A DNA stretch of 64,000 bases from contig NZ_BMEQ01000021.1 of NCBI RefSeq assembly GCF_014636775.1, positions 1-64,000 of the forward strand. The letters run 5' to 3'. The position numbers and the translations under genes are program-made. The stretch comes from Kocuria dechangensis (GTDB taxonomy: Bacteria; Actinomycetota; Actinomycetes; Actinomycetales; Micrococcaceae). Shown here piece by piece: positions 59,574 to 64,000 of the stretch (the first letter of the stretch is position 1; every line of letters begins with the position of its first letter). The notes beneath the pieces are model-generated. The model saw only the letters and a list, made by a program, of their open reading frames with translations, was not told the origin of the DNA and searched no databases.

Positions 59574-60635
59574 ATGCGCCAGCCACAGCCCCGAGGACCG
59601 CTCGGCGAGGACCTCCTCGCGGTGCTCCGCGAGCGCCCGGGCTCCCCGGACGCGCGGCGCCGGGCCGAGGACCTCGCGGACGCCGCCCGGGCCGCCGTGG
59701 CCCGCTCCGAAGGGATCAGCACGGACGAGGACGTCCAGCTCGCCCTCTTCGTCCTGCACGCCCTCGCCTACCAGGGCGTCGAGGGGATCGACGACCGGTG
59801 GGAGACCGACCCCGACGCCCTGCGCGTGCGGGAGATCCTCGCGGAGGCGTTCGAGGCGCAGCTGCGCGCGGAGGTCCCCGCCGACACCCCGCCGCGGACC
59901 CCGCAGGCCGTCGCGGACGCCCTCTTCGCCATGGCCGCCGACGACGACGGGCCCAGCCTCGCCCGGTTCCTCTCCGGCCGGGCGACCGCCGAGCAGGCGC
60001 GGGAGTTCCTGCAGCTGAAGTCCCTCTACCAGCTCATGGAGGCCGACCCCCACACCTGGGCGATCCCGCGGCTGGCCGGGCGGTCGAAGGCCGGGCTGAT
60101 CGAGATCCAGATCGACGAGTACGGGGGAGGCAGCGCCCACCGGATGCACTCGGCCCTCTTCGCGGCGGGGATGCGCGAGGCCGGCCTCGACGACACCTGG
60201 GGCGGTGCCGTGGACCGCGTGCCCGCCGCGTGGCTGGCCGGGGTCAACGCCATCACGATGTTCGGGCTGCACCGCCGGCTGCGCGGCGCGGTGGTCGGGC
60301 ACCTGGCGATGTACGAGATCACGTCCTCCGTGCCCTCCCGGTTCCTGGCGCGGGGCTTCCGGCGGCTGGAGCTGCCCGCCGCCGCCGCGTTCTACGACGA
60401 GCACGTGGAGGCCGACGCCGCCCACGAGCAGATCGCGGCCCGGGACATGGCCGGCGGTCTCGTGGTCGAGGACCCGGCCGTCGCCGAGGACGTCTTCTTC
60501 GGCGCCCGCTGCGTCCTGCACCTCGACGCCCTCGCCGCCGGGCAGGCGCTGAGCCGGTGGGAGGCCGGGGAGTCGGCGCTGCGCGCGTCCGCGGCGGAGA
60601 CCGCCCGGCGCGGCCCCGCGGAGCTCGTCTCGTGA
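59574..60635 (+). CDS. Iron-containing redox enzyme family protein (haem-oxygenase-like fold)
   Basis: A 353-residue all-helical protein. The C-terminal two thirds carry HO-like di-iron ligand segments: QIDEYGGGSAHRMHSALF (Glu, His) and FYDEHVEADAAHEQIAARD (His, Asp). Family members activate oxygen at a non-haem di-iron centre for desaturation, N-oxygenation or fragmentation. It is translationally coupled (GTGA) to a CDGSH iron-sulfur protein, a likely electron partner. The substrate is unknown. Confidence 0.85.
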   Translation: MRQPQPRGPLGEDLLAVLRERPGSPDARRRAEDLADAARAAVARSEGISTDEDVQLALFVLHALAYQGVEGIDDRWETDPDALRVREILAEAFEAQLRAEVPADTPPRTPQAVADALFAMAADDDGPSLARFLSGRATAEQAREFLQLKSLYQLMEADPHTWAIPRLAGRSKAGLIEIQIDEYGGGSAHRMHSALFAAGMREAGLDDTWGGAVDRVPAAWLAGVNAITMFGLHRRLRGAVVGHLAMYEITSSVPSRFLARGFRRLELPAAAAFYDEHVEADAAHEQIAARDMAGGLVVEDPAVAEDVFFGARCVLHLDALAAGQALSRWEAGESALRASAAETARRGPAELVS

Positions 60636-60940
60636 GCGCCGGACGGCCCGCCGGGGACCGGGAGCCACCAGGGGACCGGGAGGCTGCCGCGGGCTCCGGG
60701 GCCGCCGCGGGTCCCGGATCCGCCGCGGCTGCCGGGCCCGCCGCGGGCTCCGAGCCGGTGACCATCACCGTGTGCCCCGACGGGCCGCTGCTCGTGCGCG
60801 GCGGCTACGAGCTGCTGGACGGCGACGACCGCCCCATCGACCCGGGACGGGCCACCGTGGCCCTGTGCCGCTGCGGGGCCTCGGCGATCAAGCCGTTCTG
60901 CGACGGCTCGCACAAGCGCGCGCGCTTCCGGGCCCGCTGA
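60632..60940 (+). CDS. CDGSH iron-sulfur domain protein
   Basis: A 102-residue protein. The C-terminal motif CRCGASAIKPFCDGSHKRA gives the Cys3-His1 ligands of a CDGSH [2Fe-2S] cluster. The first 45 residues are an Ala/Gly/Pro-rich low-complexity stretch. GTG 60632 overlaps the stop of the iron enzyme as GTGA; a later GTG at 60760 would remove the low-complexity part and give a typical short CDGSH protein. Probably electron transfer to the coupled di-iron enzyme. Confidence 0.85.
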   Translation: MSAGRPAGDREPPGDREAAAGSGAAAGPGSAAAAGPAAGSEPVTITVCPDGPLLVRGGYELLDGDDRPIDPGRATVALCRCGASAIKPFCDGSHKRARFRAR

Positions 60941-60990
60941 CGGCCCCGTGGCCAGGCCCGCGGCCGGTTCTGCCGCCGATCGGGCCGGCA

Positions 60991-61022
60991 CGGCTCCGCC
61001 CCGGCGCGGCTCCGCCCCGGCG
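60991..61022. repeat. 16-bp tandem duplication
   Basis: Two exact copies of CGGCTCCGCCCCGGCG in the gap between the CDGSH and phosphoglucomutase genes. The second copy pairs with 61055-61064, so it may also form part of a terminator for the two convergent genes. Confidence 0.7.
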
Positions 61023-61088
61023 CGCGGCCGCTGCTCGGGGAGCGGCGGGCGCGGGCCGGGGCGGTGTCCGGGACGGAGGGCGGCGGCG

Positions 61089-62723
<1,635 letters not shown>

Positions 62724-62730
62724 GACACCC

Positions 62731-62736
62731 AACCTA
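62731..62736 (-). promoter_or_regulatory. -10 TAGGTT of a probable leaderless pgm transcript
   Basis: TAGGTT on the minus strand, 7 nt before ATG 62723; no ribosome-binding site is present. Confidence 0.6.
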
Positions 62737-62882
62737 CCGCCGGGCCGCGGGCGTGCCGAGAGGGGCGCGCGATCGCGTCGCCAGGTTTCCGCCGCGGACC
62801 CGGGACGGGGTCTGGTGGGATCGGGGCCGGTGGGCCAGGATGAAGCCACCGGAACAGGCACCACCGAGCCAGGAGGACGGCG

Positions 62883-63059
62883 ATGAGCGACGCACCCGAG
62901 GAGAAGACCGGCGGCAAGGGCCCCGAGGGCACCATCCCCGACAACCCGCAGGGCGTGGGCCTGACCGCCGACGAGAACCCCTCCGGTTTCGAGCCCGAGG
63001 AGGATCCCGAGGCGGCCACCGACCCCGACGAGGGCGAGGCGGAGCTGGGCCACTCCTGA
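62883..63059 (+). CDS. Small acidic protein, 58 residues
   Basis: Starts at ATG 62883 with AGGAGG 8 nt upstream. It is very acidic in the second half ([18 protein letters not shown]) with [18 protein letters not shown] in the middle and no hydrophobic core, so probably disordered. Short acidic proteins of this kind are common in Micrococcaceae but without known function. The strong ribosome site and independent position, divergent from pgm, support it as a gene. Confidence 0.75.
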   Translation: MSDAPEEKTGGKGPEGTIPDNPQGVGLTADENPSGFEPEEDPEAATDPDEGEAELGHS

Positions 63060-63107
63060 TCCGCTCCCGGGCTGTTCCGAGGCTGTTCCTCGGCCGCCCC
63101 CGGGCTG

Positions 63108-64000
63108 TTACTGGACTGGATGGGCCGTCTCGAGCTGCGCGGCGACGGCGAGCAGCTGCGCCTCCGCGCTCGGGCGGCCGACGAGCTGAACGCCCATCGG
63201 GACGACCGGGCCGCCGTTCCCGGCCCGGGTCCACAGGGTCGGGACCGTGACCGCGGGCAGGCCCACGACGTTGATCAGCGACGTCCACGGCGTGTACTGG
63301 CACTGGCGCCGGTAGTCCTGGTCCGCGCCCGCCGGGTCCCCGAGGTCGTGGCCCTCCCAGTACCAGCCCAGCGGGCGCGGCGGCAGGGCGAGCGCGGGGG
63401 TCAGGACCATGTCCCAGGCGCCGTACTGCCGGACCACGTCCTGCTCGATCCGCCGCAGGACGGCGACCGCCCGCGCGAGCTCCACGGCGGAGCGGCGCAG
63501 CGCGCGCTCGCGGAAGGCGCCGGCCAGGCCCGTCAGCAGCCGGGCCTGGTCGTCGTCGAGCCGGGCCGTGCCCATGGAGGTGGTCCACGCGTCGAAGAAC
63601 GCCTGCGGGTACGCGGGGTCGTAGGACAGGGCGGCGGCGTCGACCTCGTGCCCGGCCGCCCGCAGCCGCGCGATCCCCGCGTCGAGGGCAGCCCGGGCCT
63701 CCGGGGAGACCGTGATCTCGTACACGGAGTCGAAGGGGGAGGCGGTGCTGACGCCGATCCGCAGGGGCCGGTCGCCCCACGGCGGGTCGCCCCGGCGGGC
63801 CGCGCGCACGGCCTCGAGGAAGGAGGCCTGCGGCGCGGCGGTCACCGCCCGGCGCACCACGTTGCCGTGCGCCGGACCCGGGGCGGGGGAGCATAGCACG
63901 TCCAGGAGCAGGGCGGCGTCCTCCGCCGTCCGTGCCAGGGGCCCGTTGACCACGAGCTGCGCGGCGTCGGACTGGGCGTCGCCGGTGGCCACCCTGCCGC
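63108..64000 (-). CDS. Amidase (amidase-signature family), C-terminal part
   Basis: About 297 residues; the 5' end lies beyond the right edge, so the Lys-Ser-Ser catalytic region is largely outside. Visible parts are VVNGPLARTAEDAALLLDVL (the helix after the catalytic core), DMVLTPALALPP and NVVGLPAVTVP, then the C-terminal QLVGRPSAEAQLLAVAAQLE. It would hydrolyse an amide bond. The stop is TAA, rare in this window. Confidence 0.85.
   Translation of the reverse strand, partial: GRVATGDAQSDAAQLVVNGPLARTAEDAALLLDVLCSPAPGPAHGNVVRRAVTAAPQASFLEAVRAARRGDPPWGDRPLRIGVSTASPFDSVYEITVSPEARAALDAGIARLRAAGHEVDAAALSYDPAYPQAFFDAWTTSMGTARLDDDQARLLTGLAGAFRERALRRSAVELARAVAVLRRIEQDVVRQYGAWDMVLTPALALPPRPLGWYWEGHDLGDPAGADQDYRRQCQYTPWTSLINVVGLPAVTVPTLWTRAGNGGPVVPMGVQLVGRPSAEAQLLAVAAQLETAHPVQ

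Overview
The window is high-GC DNA with short gaps, many GTG/TTG starts and frequent ATGA/GTGA stop-start overlaps. Several promoters have a TAnnnT-type -10 placed 6-7 nt before the start codon, so those genes probably have leaderless transcripts. Gene content (MoeZ-type E1-rhodanese, an ACT + UPF0210 pair, a GT87 glycosyltransferase, an NrdH-type redoxin, a SipW/TasA-like operon, a long GAPDH, many universal stress proteins) fits an actinobacterium, most likely Micrococcales/Micrococcaceae (Kocuria- or Arthrobacter-like). The genus is inference. I found no rRNA, tRNA, CRISPR array, insertion sequence or origin.

Region 1 (1-9.9 kb) looks like a catabolic island. It holds the start of a PobA-like flavin hydroxylase, two paralogous IclR regulators, a complete three-component P450 system (P450, NADH:ferredoxin reductase, [2Fe-2S] ferredoxin), a KstD/fumarate-reductase-like flavoprotein, and an SDR - Dabb - MHS-transporter operon. 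All four intergenic promoter regions carry a CRP/GlxR-like TGTGA-N6-TCACA site, and both IclR genes are preceded by the same 15-bp box about 100 nt upstream. The substrate is unknown; a terpenoid, alicyclic or aromatic compound is inferred.

Region 2 (9.9-18.3 kb) is mostly core metabolism: an epoxide-hydrolase-like enzyme translationally coupled to a PPOX-fold flavoprotein, the molybdenum-cofactor operon moaC-mogA-moaE-moeZ, SRPBCC and VOC proteins, a quinone-oxidoreductase-like enzyme, an SDR and an orphan NrdH-like redoxin.

Region 3 (18.3-28.7 kb) holds an exported protein, an MFS/ArsR efflux cassette, a subtilisin-FN3 protease, nirB with a siroheme methyltransferase (no nirD nearby), a 53-residue basic protein and ACT/UPF0210. 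A 35-bp piece of the protease FN3 sequence also lies upstream of the efflux cassette, so the cassette sits between imperfect direct repeats.

Region 4 (28.7-46 kb) contains GT87, an MFS carrier, a PIG-L deacetylase, a TasA/CalY-like surface-protein operon with its SipW-type signal peptidase, fdhD, a perfect 32-bp inverted repeat, a run of probably leaderless housekeeping genes, GAPDH, a PfkB kinase, a HAD phosphatase, GDPD and a 3-hydroxyisobutyryl-CoA hydrolase-like protein.

Region 5 (46-58 kb) is a stress/dormancy island: a phosphoribosyltransferase-hydrolase fusion, an erythromycin-esterase-like enzyme, three universal stress proteins, Hsp20, two paralogous membrane proteins each divergent from a stress gene, and a four-gene operon (STAS-like, Cys-rich four-helix protein, PEP synthase, P-type ATPase). 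The content strongly resembles mycobacterial DosR and streptomycete DevR regulons. Region 6 (58-64 kb) holds a uracil permease, a haem-oxygenase-like iron enzyme coupled to a CDGSH protein, phosphoglucomutase, a 58-residue acidic protein and a truncated amidase.
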